A stretch of DNA of 64,000 bases from Cunninghamia lanceolata (GCA_027924645.1 BSBN01001150.1:2046001-2110000), one strand, 5' to 3'. Positions 23,713 through 37,224 are shown, counted from the stretch's first letter. Notes: a model not told the origin generated them from the letters alone. Numbers and translations: made by a program.

Positions 23713-24420
23713 AAGTTGGAGAATTTCAGGAAATATGTCTCAACCTTGTGATTTTTTAGTTATAAAATTGAATAAACTCAATCTCTAGGATATAGAGTAG
23801 GTTTTTGTCCAAAATAATTATTCTAGGTTGTTTGACATCACTTGCAAGGGTGCATGCTATGTAGATCTCTTCAAGATCTAAAATTTTAGAAGGGCTGAAT
23901 CATCCTCCTAGATCAAAAGTTTTGGTCTCTAAAAGTTGGACCTCTCGTATTGGAAATGTAAAAATGTGTTGGACATAGAAAAGGGTTGTAAGGGGGAAGT
24001 TGCATATGTTGATCAACTTATGATATGTGTTATGACACATCATAAGACATCTTTGATTAAAGATAATAGAACCCTAAGGATTTGGGTGCCACTTTTGGGT
24101 GGTTTTGGCTCATGGTTTTCTAATTACCATTTGACAATTTCATGTATTGTATCTCCTATATATTAGGCATTTGAGATGGAGGTTGTGTGTGAGGGTCTTA
24201 TAGATGTTATTAAGTTGCCTCTAGATCTTTGGTTGGTGATACTCCTATGAAATTTTTCTCTGCAAGTATATTGTAATCTTGTTAAGATTTCTAAAAATAT
24301 ATTGGGTTGCCTTTGGAGTGTGGTTTTTTTTCTCCGAAAAGGGTTTCCCCACATAAATCACTATGTTGTGGTATGGATCCTATTTATGTTTATTTTTTAA
24401 TAATTTCTTCACCTATTGTA
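23713..24420 (+). repeat. Element E PPT and probable 3' LTR
   Basis: AAGTTGGAGAAT (23713-23724) matches the position and form of a copia PPT. What follows ends in a GTGGTTTTTTTTCTCCG...GGGTTTCCCCAC block near 24321-24352, the usual copia U5 signature. No partner LTR is present, so the right boundary is approximate. Confidence 0.5.
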
Positions 24421-27400
24421 AAGATTTGAAAAGTTTTGCATAATCCTCCTCTCAAGATTAGTGTAGGAAGTTGTTCTACTACCTTAGCTTCCTTACAATT
24501 AGCATTTGGGAAGATCAAGAGGAGGGGAAAATTTGTATGATTCTCTTTTCCCATCCTTAGTAAGAAATTTACCATAGCAAAAGACAAAGCAAACCAAGAT
24601 TCAAAATGGAAATGCATTGGCCAAACTCATGTTAAATAATAATAAAGATAAATAAACCATAAATTAGTTTGGAATATGTTAAAGTTATTTTATAAAAATT
24701 ATATATAACAAATCACAATGTGTGGAAATCTAGGTGTTTTACTCTTTAGATGCAATATAATTATCCATTAGTTTAAAACTAGGCATCTAAAATATGTATC
24801 TAACTTAAATCACTTAATTTGTTTCAATAAGAGAACACCAAAATCAAGTATGTAAAAACTAGCTTACTTGGGTTGTTGGATCTAAATCTAATGGAAACCT
24901 ACCCTATTGTAGGAACTCCCAAAGTGTTCAACATCCGAGGATCTACCAAACTAAATTTTGCATGACTTATCTTGAAATTATATTATCAAAGCATGCCCCA
25001 CAAGATAACAATTATGATTGTGAAGGTGTATTGGATGCTTCTCTATCAAAACAAGTATAATGTTTTAAAACAATATATACGCATTGTTATTCAATTAGAT
25101 TTAGTATTAACACATTTTTTGTACATTAGATTTAGTGCCATGGAAGAAAAAGGACGAGCTCTCAAAATTTCTAGTTTCCATCTTAATTTTTTAAATATTA
25201 TTATTTATTTATCATTTCTTGTAGAACTCCTTTTCTATTACTTCAATAATTAACATTGATTCTCTTTTGACCTAAGGATTTTAACATTTATTTTCCTTAT
25301 CCAACTCTACTCCTTAAAAGAGGTCCATTTATTTGCCTTAGTATTTGTATACAGTATCAAGTGAACTAAAATATTAAAAAGGATTGTCCATCATCATCTT
25401 TAATGATTCCAATTAATCTTGGATCTCCTTCCACAACTCCATCAAACTAAGCTACACCTAATCTTTAGGAGGTTAATTGCACAAGTTTTATTGTTTTTCT
25501 AGCTTAGTCCCATTAAACTCATTATTAGGTAGGTCTTGATAGAACTTTGAATATATCTTTCCTAATTTAATCCAAATCAAACGTAGTCTAATTCTAAGTA
25601 GTTATTGGTGGGATTTTGGCCCTAAGAAAAACAAAAGTAAACCTTAAAACATGCAAAGGATAAAATGGTTTCAGAAAAAGGGGTTGTCAAAGCCATTTTC
25701 ATATTAGGGTCATGTATGGTAGACTAAACATTGCAGTTATTGCATATAATTAGTGGATCCATTGTGATTATAATAGTGATTTTTTCCATGGAAGGGATGA
25801 CCCTTCTAGTGATCCAATGAGTGCTTTTGTACCAAGGTTGTAAAATGAATGTAAATCATATATTGAGTCCTTATTGTTAATGGGTGTGGGAATTAACACA
25901 ATATGCAGACAACATTACTTAGCTCATGGTTTGACTAAATTGATTAACAAGATAAATGAATGTGTATTGAGGAAAGATGTATTGAATTCATGGAAAAGAG
26001 TAGGCTCCATTTGATTCTAAAAAAAGAAGATGCAAAAAGTGTCAACTTGTGGCATGTAGAAGAGAAAGACTTCTTTTACTGCAAAAGACCCAACATCATT
26101 GTCATGCCCATAATTTAAACCCATAAATACTCATATAGAACCACAATTTTTTTTTAATTTGAAAAAAAATAGATACTATAGTGGATGACAACACACTCGT
26201 ACTTATGTCGATGATTCGTGTGTTACCACATCATCCTCAAATGTAGAATGGGGACAAATCAACAATAAGTGAGGGTGAGGAGAACAATCAAGTGAACTAG
26301 GACTGCAACCAAACACTAAGTAAGAGAGGACATCATCTTGAAAAAGGATTAAAGGAGAATTAGCACACGTATGTGTACACTATTTGTTGCATTACAACTC
26401 TGCTCATATGATTATCCTTAATTCATAAAGGTATATAATTATATGTCATAACACAAGTAGGTTCCAACTAAATTTAGGTTACACAATGAAGGATGTCGTC
26501 ATTTTTAAATCTACACAAAGAACCTTAAGATTCATAGCATATTGGTAGCTCACTAATCTAATATCGAAAAAACATGTTTATGAATATCTAAAGTAACCAC
26601 CCAAGTTTATCATTTACTTAATACCTTCCCAAGAAAATGCTATGAATTGCCTAAATTGACTTATGTGAATTTTGTGTATATTAGTGACCAACCATTCATA
26701 TTCTCAAGAATGAACTAACAATTTGCCTTGTTCACCAATTGATCCCACTAGATAAACCTTATGACTAGACTCAAAACACTTAGTTTCCAAATTTCACAAA
26801 AAGAAATATAAAAAATAAAATAAAAAAGTGAAGACTAAAAGCAAATTAATGTCACAAAGCATAAACCTACATGGGGGTAAGCACACTTAGAGGATACATG
26901 GTAGAAATACACAAAGAAAGGAGGACAACGAATGGGAACATGTACATAAATCCCACATGACCCAACCTACAAAGGGTGGGGTGTTCCTAGGGAAGCAAGG
27001 TGCATCAACATGGGTAAACCTAGTGAAAGTGATATTCACTTGACATTCCCACTAAGGGTATTGTATGAAGAACTCTAGTACACCTCCCAAAGTAATATTC
27101 TTACCGATACCATGTGGGATTAATTGTAGTAGCATACAAAGTGAATGGTAAGCTCATATTCCACAAAAAAAGTTAAGAAGTTAATTTTACCCACTAATCA
27201 TTTATCAGTCCCTCCCCTTTTCTACACATAAAAAAATGTCTATTTTGTGAGGTTGATTGCATTATTTTCTGGGCATGACAATCGTGGATAATGTTTCATT
27301 TATCATAGACATTCAAACACCAAACATTGACACAACCCAATTATTGCAATGGATTACATATTCTTGACAAACTAATATTCCTTTTATTGTTGGGTACTTT

Positions 27401-29420
27401 TATGTATTTGGCACGTACGCAAGGAGGGCTGAAAATGCATACAAGTTAGTGGATTGAAAATGAAAATATGTGCAACATTATATGTTTAAACCCCATAGCT
27501 TTATACCATGTTTTATAATTTAGGTATGCTAATAACAGGGATGTTGGAAAAAATATGTTTGATAGATGAAATGAAACTTATGGCTTTGTAATACATATGT
27601 ACTAAGGGAATTCATTTATGTAACTAACTATTTTTATTAAGAAAATATTTATTAACATAATTGTATTGATTGCCATCGCATTAAAAATGAAAATATCTAG
27701 AAAGGAACACATGTTACACAAGCAAAAGCGAGAACTAAAATCTCAAGAAACATAAAACAAAGGAGTCCTCTTTTATTACCAAATTGTAATATTACAATCC
27801 AAGCTTAACCATGGAGAATCTACAATCCAATTCTTTATAATGAAGCATGGCTATTATGACTACATGAACTTATAATTCAATTGGTCACTTTTGGTTTACA
27901 CACTAACCCAAAATTCTAATACAATAGTTTTTTGTGTTATATCAGTATATTCAAAGCATTCCTAACCTAGTTTATAGAGAACCAACCCTCCTAGACTAGA
28001 GCATGCATGCAGTTAAGTCTTGTGGACTGATTGTCAATGATTCCTCATCCTTCTAATTTTAAATTAAAATTTAACTATTCCATGTGGTGACTCCTCTCAA
28101 ATATGATCATTGCTTATCAAACAACATGTCAAATGCTTTAAATTGTGTGTTGAAAGTTTTTATTTAGAGGAATCACTTGAGTTCATTCTTATTATCATAT
28201 GAGGATCTACTTGGAAGATCATAACAAGGAATCAACAAACAAGACGACACATCCAAAGCATATCACTCACTATTCTATTTCCATAACTATTGAATCAATC
28301 AAGGGGACTAATTGATAAAAAGAAACTTGAATGCCCTTATCTCTATCATAGTAGGTCCCAATGGTGCTTCTTTGCACCACCATGTGTTTCCTTATCATTT
28401 GGAGGTGACCATATTCTATACATATCAAAAGTCTATTTCAACATAGCATGAAACTAGACCATCAACAAAACAAATTGTGCCATCTAGACTAGATTGAGGG
28501 TGTGATCCTATCCCAAGCCCTTAATTCTAATATCTCATTCATCACAAGATTCTAATATTTTATTTAGATCTATATTTCAATATGTATTTATGGTTCCAAT
28601 ATTTTAATCCTTACATTTTGGTGAATCCTAATCTTCTAACCCCTCTTATGTGTTACAATAAGGTTTGAAATTTTTCCTATTTTTTATGTTTTATAATTTT
28701 CTATGAATTTTTATGCTCTAATTGAAGTGTTCTTTGATGAAAACTCCTTGTATGGTCTAGGAATTACTTGATGATTCTAGGATCTAAAGTTCTATATTCA
28801 AACTATCAATCATAAATTAGTTCCAAAAAGTGTGTAAAATATAAACCCTAAAGCCAATCCAAGGGTGGATTGCATGGTGTAAGATATAATAAGCACACTA
28901 AACTCTAAGAGTAAGATGAATCAATGAATTACAAGATCACAAAAGGAAGATCAAGTTTACAAATGATGTGAAACTTAGAAAAAATACAAATCTAAAAATC
29001 CTAATTTAATGTTGGTTTAGAAACCCTAGAGAAAAGATAGGTTTTATAGGATTCATCAAGTTTGTCAAAAATGTATACCAAAATAAGGTTTTCTAAAGCT
29101 TAGTAGGCTTATCCAATATAATGCATACACATAAGCATTATTAACCTAGATTAATTAATTATGGAGTTGATTTGACTTGACTATTGAGCCTAGTAATTGA
29201 AATGTGTCAGATTGTAAATAGCAAAAGAGTGTACTTAGCTTGATAACTAATGAATGTGCACTTGTAAGAGTTGTGAAGGTCTAAATTTAATAAGGGTTAT
29301 TGATAGGAGATGATAGAATAATAATCACCTCTGGATTAATTTTTTATTGATTCTATGCAAGGATCAGTTTGACAATCTGAGACTAATCCATGATCACAAA
29401 CTTATCCTACATCTATGAAC
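24421..29420. other. AT-rich DNA with no recognisable gene
   Basis: Read on both strands: only short chance frames, homopolymer runs and small inverted repeats (for example AAGTGATATTCACTT near 27036). I find no retrotransposon protein motif, PBS, tRNA-like box or long tandem array. It is probably very old repeat or intergenic DNA. Confidence 0.5.
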
Positions 29421-29792
29421 TAGTCTTGTGCATTTTTTTTTATTAGGATAATTTGGTTTTAAAGGAACTATAAACCATGTACAACAACCTTGGGTTTTGA
29501 CAGGTCCTAAAACCTTACAAAGTTGTAGACAAGCTGCCCTAGGGAATAAAACTTTCAAAACATAATGGGCCATCCTACACAACATCAAATCACGAACAAG
29601 TAACCTATACACCCTTGACTTGGGGATGAGAGTTAGACATAGATTTGGGAAGACCTCACTTCCTGTGATGAACACTCATCCAAGAATAAGTATTATTTGA
29701 ATCATTTGAATGAGGAAAGAGGAGAGGGGAATTCTCTATTGTACAACCACTTTCTATGAGGAAGGAGAATGTCTAATCATAGAAGTAAGAAG

Positions 29793-30126
29793 TCACATTG
29801 AATCAAAAGGCATAATTGGAGGAGACTCAATGCAATGAGCCACTAATGAAGGAACATACATAATTAGATACAAAGAAGAGCTCTTGTTAGGGGTTGAGGA
29901 AATCACCAAATACACACCACCACTAAGGGAATATGCCTTAGGCTTGAGATCCGTAGTAGGGGAATTGGGCGAAGAAGGCTTTTCATCTTGAAAGTCAAAA
30001 TCACTAATAGTCAAGTGGTCGACAAGGGTATTCCACCACAACATAGTCAAGCCTACTTTCCAATGAGAAGAAGGGCAATTAGAAGCCATGTAATCAATGG
30101 CAAAGCATTGTCTACATTAGAATGAG
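29793..30126 (-). pseudogene. LINE ORF1, zinc-knuckle and C-terminal part
   Basis: Starts on the inner side of K with a TAA, then CRQCFAIDYMASNC, a CCHC box in which H is replaced by Y, followed by a ~90-codon open stretch rich in S and P up to the stop at 29793. LINE ORF1 proteins are nucleic-acid chaperones that bind the element RNA. Identification rests on the knuckle and on its in-frame continuity with 33368-33650. Confidence 0.6.
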
Positions 30127-30131
30127 AGACA

Positions 30132-33100
30132 TGTTACCTAATTGTGTAATTCAGCCCAATAAGGTCAGGTTGGGATAGCAATGATGTTTGTTGCTTTGAA
30201 GGAGATAAGTTGTCTAAAGTAGGAGCAAGAGGGGAAGAGTAGAGAAAAGCATAAGTTATAGCCTGTTGTGGAAGGCCTGCTACTCAAGTAGAAGGCCTTT
30301 CCTATGATCACTTTTACTAGAGTCATGTAGCAACTCAGTAAGAGTTGCTACACAAACCAGATAAAAATGAGAAGGCATCCTACCAGAGTAGGAGGCATCC
30401 CAAAGCAGACAAGAGAAAAAAGAAAAACTAAGCTATGAATTTTAGTTTATTTTCATGGTCTATTCATTATAGTTGATCCAATTATCAAGTGAGAAAGGTA
30501 CACAAAATTTGCTAAATTTACTCATAATTATAAACAACTATACCATGCAATAGATTTCAAATTTTCCCTTATGCAATCGAATGATTTATGAAAGAAGAAA
30601 CAATGTACAAATCATTGCATGAAATAATTGTTTATATTCATAAATAGAATCTGTTCATAGTTCCCACACAAGCCGTGGGAGTTGACTGTACTGTACAAGA
30701 TGAAATGAAAAAAAGCATGTACATCTAAAGCAAACAAGAAGCATATAAGAGGGAGAGGGGATCCGTCATTGCCTGAACAATAAACCCCCATTGGTGGCAG
30801 CACCAGCTTGATATTCCTCATTGATATCTCCAAGGGGACCTGCAAGAGAGAGAGAAATAAACATGTTATCTTTCACAAGCATCTAAGCAAAAGATGAAAG
30901 AGATAAATAGCTCCCAGATGTAGATATACAACTACTAAGAAGATGAAAGAGATGAAGATCAGATAATCAAAAGAGAGGCTCTTAGCCTCTTGTTTTACTC
31001 TAACTGGTTTACTAAGTATGTAGGTACAGGTACAAGAAGGCATCACACTGGTGATGGAAAGATAGTAGCCTTATACACAAAGAGAGACTATTCTTGTTAG
31101 TCAGATCAAGGCCAAGAAGACAGTCATGAAGCAGTTGGTCTAGTCATCAAGGAGGTAGTCATCTTGTTCAAATCTTAGGACTTGCCAAAGGATAAGTATA
31201 ATTTGCAGTCATTAGTTGACTGAGAACAATCACAAGGCATGCCAACATTCAAAGTATAGCAGAGAATTTCATAGGGACAGTGTGAAGGAACCATTGAAGA
31301 CAATGAGATAGTGACAACATTGTTGCATGCATGCCAGTCTACAAATTAGGGGACAGTCAGCTTAAGAGAGTTGGAACTTCAGTAGATAATTAGCAAATCA
31401 AGTAAAGATCAGTGAAAGGAGGAGAATATAGTTTGTATCCTTGAAGGGCCACTAAGAACAGAGGTCTTCCTTTTGATATGTAGAGCCTGATCCTTGATGT
31501 GAGTAGAGTTTGTGGGAGTTGGACAGAGATGTTAGGAAGATTGACCAACTTCTGAGTCAAGGTTAGAAGTTTTCAATAGTCAAAGAGATTCCAAAAACCT
31601 ATTAAAGGATTTATAACCTAAGGAGTTGAATTACTGTCAAGCAATGGTAAAGAATGCAGAGGTGGAAAGGAAACAATGACTAACTCTGTCACAAAGTTTA
31701 AGGCTTGCTAAAAGACCAACAATCTGTATGCCCTTATCGAAAGGTCATTAAAGGGATAGTCAATCCAAGTCATAAAATGGGTTAGGAGATTGGGAAAATA
31801 GTCATCCATAAGTTGCTTCATGTTGTAGCAGTCATATTTGATTGAGGAGCAGTCTATATCCATGAAGGAAGCATGAGAAATAGTCATACAGTGGTATATC
31901 TTCACAGCCCATTGTAAGGATAAGGAAAATTGTCAAAACAATGTGCAAAATCTAACAGGATTGTCATCCAAACATGTTAATCAGTTCAAGGCAAGTGTGA
32001 CAAAGCCATAAGAAAATAATGCTCACAGACACCAAAGAGGACAGGTGCAACAAGAATACCAAAGATCTAAAGCAGTCAAATAAGTGTAGCAATCAATGCC
32101 AATCAGTGAACAATCCATGTATCAGAGAGACGGTCATGTTAAGAGAGACAGTCATGTCAAAAGAGGAACAATCATCTATCTTGTGTCAGTATTCAAGAAA
32201 GCTTATCTATGAAGAGAAATCATGAAGTGAAGAAAGGTTGTGAATATTCTATCTAGCAAGAAACAGGTCTAGAGCAGTTACAGATGCCTAAGGACAATCA
32301 TCTTAATGACTGTCTTAGTAGTCATATCATAATGATTGTAAAAGTTGAAATAATAGTCACAAAATGACTATTTCAGAATAGTCAATGGTAATGACCAAAA
32401 AATCAACCTATCTTCCTAACAGGGAGATCAGTAATCATTCAATCTAACATTAAAGCAACAACTAAAATAGCTCAATTTGGAGCAGTTGTGAGCCCTCTAA
32501 TTTAGGCATTTTCCACTTGCTCACCCAACAACTAAGAGTTGACTATTTATGAGGTTGAGGATCTTTTTCCAACCTATTCACACATTAGTTGGAGTCTAGT
32601 TAGACAAGAGATGGCTTTTCTTTGCTTTTTGGGAGATATTTTGTATTATGGGAGAAAAGCTTGTGCTTTTTTCTCAGTTCTTGCTTTTTGTTTTCCTTTG
32701 CACATTGCAAAGAGGCTTTTAGTATTGTAACTTAGTATTTTTACAAATTTTTATACAGTAGCAACTTCTTCTTCAGCATATTTTATAGTTATTGCAGAGG
32801 TATTCCTACTATTTTCAATAAAATTAGGTGTTTTCCTTCTTAGATTATGTTCTATTGGGTGATTTTCATGAACGTTTATTGTGTTTTAAACATCAAACTT
32901 TTAAATTTATGTCTCATTAATTGAAGCATGTATACAGAAAAAATAATTCATTATCACAAGTTGTAGGTTGTGCAAGTGATTTTCTTATCTTTCTAAGTTG
33001 TGAAAAATACCAATTTTTCTTCAAAGAAGATAGAAGTTTTCAAGCCTTTCTATGAAATATTTGTGTTAAAATTGTTCAAATTGAGTTGTGTGAGCAGATA

Positions 33101-33362
33101 TATTGAAAGATAGTTGTGAATTAGGTTGCAAATTAGAGTATAATAATTGGTGCATCACCTCTTAGGATCAATTTTAGTTTCATTAGTTAGCTTTCTATCT
33201 CTTTTCCTTGAAAGTACATCAGATCCAGGAGGCTTCTAAAGGGAGCCGACTCTTTTGGAGGTTCACTTTCATTATAGACAACCCATAATCTAAAAGTGGT
33301 CCAATGTGTCACAGGATTGTTAGGCTTAGTGCTTAACAAGGGTGCAATCTTTCATGACAACA
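30132..33362 (+). mobile_element. Element K: probable 3.2-kb solo LTR inside the LINE
   Basis: Begins TGTTACC and ends ACAACA. It is flanked by AGACA (30127-30131) and AGACC (33363-33367), a 5-bp duplication with one mismatch. Removing it restores the LINE ORF1 reading frame. I see no internal direct repeat, PBS or protein motif, so a long solo LTR is the simplest reading. A TATA-like stretch near 32749-32756 precedes a U-rich region. The 31.1-32.4 kb part is full of AGTCAT/TGACT motifs. Strand is not firmly fixed. Confidence 0.55.
30766..30839 (-). other. Candidate terminal exon with splice acceptor, inside K
   Basis: On the minus strand a strong acceptor (TTTCTCTCTCTCTTGCAG) is followed by a 74-nt open segment. 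In one phase it encodes 23 residues (GDINEEYQAGAATNGG within it) and a stop. The following ~170 nt look like a 3' UTR with AATATAAAC signals. It could be a host-gene fragment captured by K, or chance. I do not recognise the peptide, and no partner exon was found. Confidence 0.25.
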
Positions 33363-33367
33363 AGACC

Positions 33368-33650
33368 CTCATAATGAGGCGGTTGATTCAAAGGCCTATC
33401 CTCCACCATCAAACCAACATCCCTAGGTGTACCCTTGGATGTATCGATATCCACTAGAATACAAGAAAAAGTAGGGCTGCCCATAAGGGTAAGGGTAGAA
33501 TCAACCTTCAAAAAATGACCAATAGCATTGCCAAATGGCCTCATAATAAGAATCATCCAAGAATTGAAGAGGGAGATGAGGAAGTCTAACCCAAATAGAC
33601 CTAATATTAAGTAGTTTCAACAGCAGTTTGAACAATGTAGACTATGGCTT
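33368..33650 (-). pseudogene. LINE ORF1, DUF4283-like N-terminal part
   Basis: Contains WVRLPHLPLQF in one frame, then, after a shift, GNAIGHFLKVDSTL, ILVDIDTSKGTP and a DRPLNQPPHYEGL tail. This order is typical of the DUF4283 region of plant LINE ORF1, and the tail normally leads into the zinc knuckle. The knuckle lies 3.2 kb away at 30126 because K intervenes. Weaker homology continues up to ~33850 with many stops. Confidence 0.68.
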
Positions 33651-33898
33651 GAGTTAAAGGGAATGCTCACCCCACATTCACAACCATTGATCTAAAATCA
33701 AATCCCTATCTTGGGTAGACTAAAATGTCACAATAAAAAACCCCTAACACAAGGTACAACTCAAATTTTCCCTTAATAAGAAACCTCCACAATAGGGAAG
33801 AGGGCCAAAAGCTGGTAAATATGCAAACTAGGCCATGGGAAGCATAAAAATGTTCATTATCAATCACTTCCTACCCACATTATTAGACTTGTGAATTT

Positions 33899-35550
33899 TG
33901 TTGATCTCCACTCTTTAGTTTCCCTTCTCGCTCTTGACTTTGTCTGTGTTTCCTAAAATATATAGGGATTTCATAGTATTTTGAAATACCTTCAAAGCTA
34001 TTGATTAGTCATAAGGAACTAAGTGCAAGCATAGGTGTGATTATCAAATGGATAGGATGAATGTCTTGACAAAACTAATGGTACTTTTGTTATTCACAAT
34101 ATTTCTTATTTTAGATACCACTCCTTATTAATCAATTACCGTTGTATTTTTTGGTCTCCTTTAAATGTTATAAATAGTACACCTCTGGCTCAAAGCTCTT
34201 ACCTTATAATCTCAAAGACACTTTCAAATGGCCATCTCCAGGATGACAAATAAAGTTTTTAAATGTACTAAAGATTGGATTCTTTGTCCTATATTGAAGA
34301 CTAAAAACTCATTTGAATCAATTGACAAATTTTCTATTGATATTTTATAGGGCCTCACCCTCAACATTTGTTTTCAAAATATCAAACTATTACTTTCACA
34401 ATATTGGTGAAGAGATTAAAAATAGCATGTTGATATCCCTTTTCTTAAATTCAAACCCATATCAATAGATTATATGATATATGCCTTCTCGCGAACTTAA
34501 TCACAAATGGTAGGTTAATTCCAAATCCTCAAGTCGATTGATTTCATTATATTACAACAAGTTATTTGAAACCTAAAACAATTTAATTTATTGCCATTGT
34601 CATAAATATCAAGTGTTATATCTTTCTTAAAGAAATTAACAAAATAAATGTTCCACATCTCCATTATATTGAGATTCTTTCAAGCATAATTTGCTTGATT
34701 CGCTATTTTCTTGCTCCTTTTCAAATATATTTTTTTGGGTAGCCATCTTTGTTTCAAAATTTCATTTTGTTTTGTGCAAGGTTTATGAAATAATTGTTTC
34801 TCTCTTGATTTGAGATTCTATTTCATGTTTTGAAAAACATTATTTTAGATATTTTTTAATGCTACAACTTGCATAGAGATTTAGAGCAAAACATTAAAAA
34901 TCTCAATTGAGCTACACTTATTATAAAAACTATTGGAGTTTAGAGCAATGACATTGTACAACTAGTAGAGTGCCTCAAATGGGGTTTCTTTGGCATCCCC
35001 TTCTTGTGTGCAAGGTCCTTAGATCCAATATCCTAGTCTTTAATGTATATCCTTGGCTATTTCTTGTTGTATACTAGTCCTAGAGATAATCTAGCTCAAT
35101 TTTAAATATCAATATATCTTTGGAGGATATTTGGGGAGGACCCAAACATGATGGAGATCCTACACATTATATAATAAATTTCCATCAATGATTTTGGTTT
35201 TGTTTATTTATGTTTTTTTAAGTGATGTTATTTATGCACTTGATCTACACTCACCTCTTAGTGAGAGATTTTCCTAGGTTATTATTACTAGAGTGTATGA
35301 TGTGTCACTACTTAGAACCATGCCATTATTAGTTATATTTTTGTTATAAATGACTTTAGATGTTGATATTTGATCTTCCAAAATGACTTTGGGGTGTGAG
35401 TTATATCCACCATTTTCTATACAATTATGATGTAATATAAGAAGGATTTTAAAAAATGTTTAACTATATTAATTTAGAACAAAAAAATTCATAATTTCAT
35501 TATGGTAGACATTAGGTTTCCACAATCAATGAAATAAGGGAGATATTCTA
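33899..35550. other. AT-rich DNA with no recognisable gene
   Basis: Only short chance frames on both strands. No retrotransposon motif, PBS or tandem array seen between the LINE and the inverted-repeat units. Confidence 0.5.
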
Positions 35551-36020
35551 GGATGAAGAAAGATAGAAATTGTGAGTTTAGTTTGCATCAATACTTTGAA
35601 TCATACTATGTGATCTATCATGAGGATGAAGAAAGATAAATCTCTAAAGTTTCCCTCATTCTAATGATAGATCATGGGATGTGATCTAAAATATTGATAC
35701 AAACTAAACTTACAATTTGGTGAGAAGTGTCCCATTCAAGTTATATAGTATCAAAAAAAGTTGGAAATGTATCACACCAAAAAATAACATATCTCACATA
35801 TATCAATACTTTATATCAAAGGAAGGACTATAAGTTTAGTTTGCATTAATACCTTAAATCATAGATCATGGAATACGATCTAAATTATTGATACAAACTA
35901 AACTTACAATTTCTTGAGGAGAGTCTCATTGAAGTTATATTGTATCAAAAGTAACTTAGAAATGAATTGCAAACTAAAATAACATGTCTCACATATATCC
36001 TAAGAAGTATACTTTATATC
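35551..36020. repeat. Two MITE-like inverted-repeat units in tandem
   Basis: Unit 1: arm 35570-35620 (GTGAGTTTAGTTTGCATCAA...) is complementary to 35663-35717 (...TTGATACAAACTAAACTTAC). Unit 2: arm 35829-35868 is complementary to 35876-35912 with a short loop. The sequence after each (35713-35818 and 35905-36020) is also duplicated, with TTATAT(A/T)GTATCAAAA and ATAACAT(A/G)TCTCACATATAT. So this is a diverged tandem duplication of a ~190-bp foldback element. Confidence 0.7.
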
Positions 36021-37171
36021 TACTTTAAGTTATCAGAATAATGGTAATTACTTAAATTTTATTAATGATATAGAAATTTGTAGTTGCACCTAGATATTAA
36101 CATGTAAAAATATCAATCCATGGGTTCAATCATGCACAACTATAAGTATAGGCACAATGTCATCTATCTTGACACCCAAATAGATCTTATCCGATCTAAT
36201 ATGTTCTTTTTCTTAGCTCTCTTATTATCAATCTTACACACACAAGATTGTCAAAGTTCACTCAATCAAACACAAACAGATGACACAAAGTGAATGTTGA
36301 AGTACACTCATACATATACACACTCCACAAATAGATTTAATCTCATCTAATATGTTATTTTTCTTAGCCATCTTATTATTGATCTTACACACAAAAGAAT
36401 TACAAAGTTCAATCAATCACAAATAGGCATGACACAAAGTGAATGTTGAAGTAACTCATACATAGACACACTCCACACAAAGTAGACGTCAACTTTTTAT
36501 ATACAATCCACACAAAGTGATACTTGAAGTATATTCATACAACAAAAATTAACATCAAAGTTCTTTTAAACACAAACACACTCCACACACACAAGAATGT
36601 TGAGGTTCACTCAAACACATAGAGACACGTGACACAAAGTGAATGTCAAAGTTCGTTCATACATAGATACCACATAAAGTGATAGTTGAAGTACATTTAT
36701 ATACAAAATAAATAAATTTCAAAGATATTTCAAACACACACAACAATGTCAAAGTTCACTCAAACACATACACACAAGAATGCCAAAGTTCACTCAAACA
36801 CAAAAACACACACACAAGAATTCCAAAGTTCACTCAAACAGAACAGACACTAACAAGAATGTCAAAGCTCACTCAAACACATAGACACATGACACAAAGT
36901 GAATGGAAAAGTCCATCACACATAGACTCACTCCACACAAAGTGAATGTCAATTTTTTTGTACACTCCACACAAAGTGATAGTTGAAGTATATTCATAAA
37001 AAAAAAGATGTTAGTTCACTCTATCTCTCTCTCTCTCTCTTACACGCACACACACAAGAATGCCAAAGTTCACTCAAACACACACACATGCACAAGAATG
37101 TCAAAGTTCATTTGTATGTCAAAGTATTTTTATACATACAAAAACAAACTCCACACAAAGTGAATTTAAAA

Positions 37172-37173
<2 letters not shown>

Positions 37174-37220
<47 letters not shown>
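37174..37220. repeat. (TA)n microsatellite, 47 bp
   Basis: Uninterrupted TA run inside the satellite array. Confidence 0.97.

Positions 37221-37224
<4 letters not shown>

Larger units (their letters stand above)
20056..24420 (+). mobile_element. Copia element E, heavily decayed, 5' end missing
   Basis: Gag C-terminus, protease, integrase, RT and RNase H occur in the right order on the plus strand, then a PPT and LTR-like sequence. The start is cut where the LTR of C ends (20055). Dozens of stops and several frameshifts make this one of the oldest coding layers in the window. The sequence style (VDSGASFH, GNLEEDIYM) is of the Tork/Tnt1 type, like J. Confidence 0.78.
29436..33883 (-). mobile_element. 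LINE remnant (ORF1 with poly-A tail), interrupted by K
   Basis: On the minus strand, LINE ORF1 (DUF4283-like) is found at 33368-33650 and its zinc-knuckle part at 29793-30126. The 3' end is an A-tail at 29433-29441. A candidate target duplication flanks it: TAGTCTTGTGCATTT (29421-29435) and TAGACTTGTGAATTT (33884-33898), 13 of 15 matching. Without the K insertion it is about 1.2 kb. There is no ORF2 (endonuclease/RT), so this was a shortened copy mobilised by another LINE. Confidence 0.65.

Noticed and set aside
24972..25253. 93-codon plus-strand ORF
   Set aside because: AT-rich, no recognisable motif, no context; likely chance.
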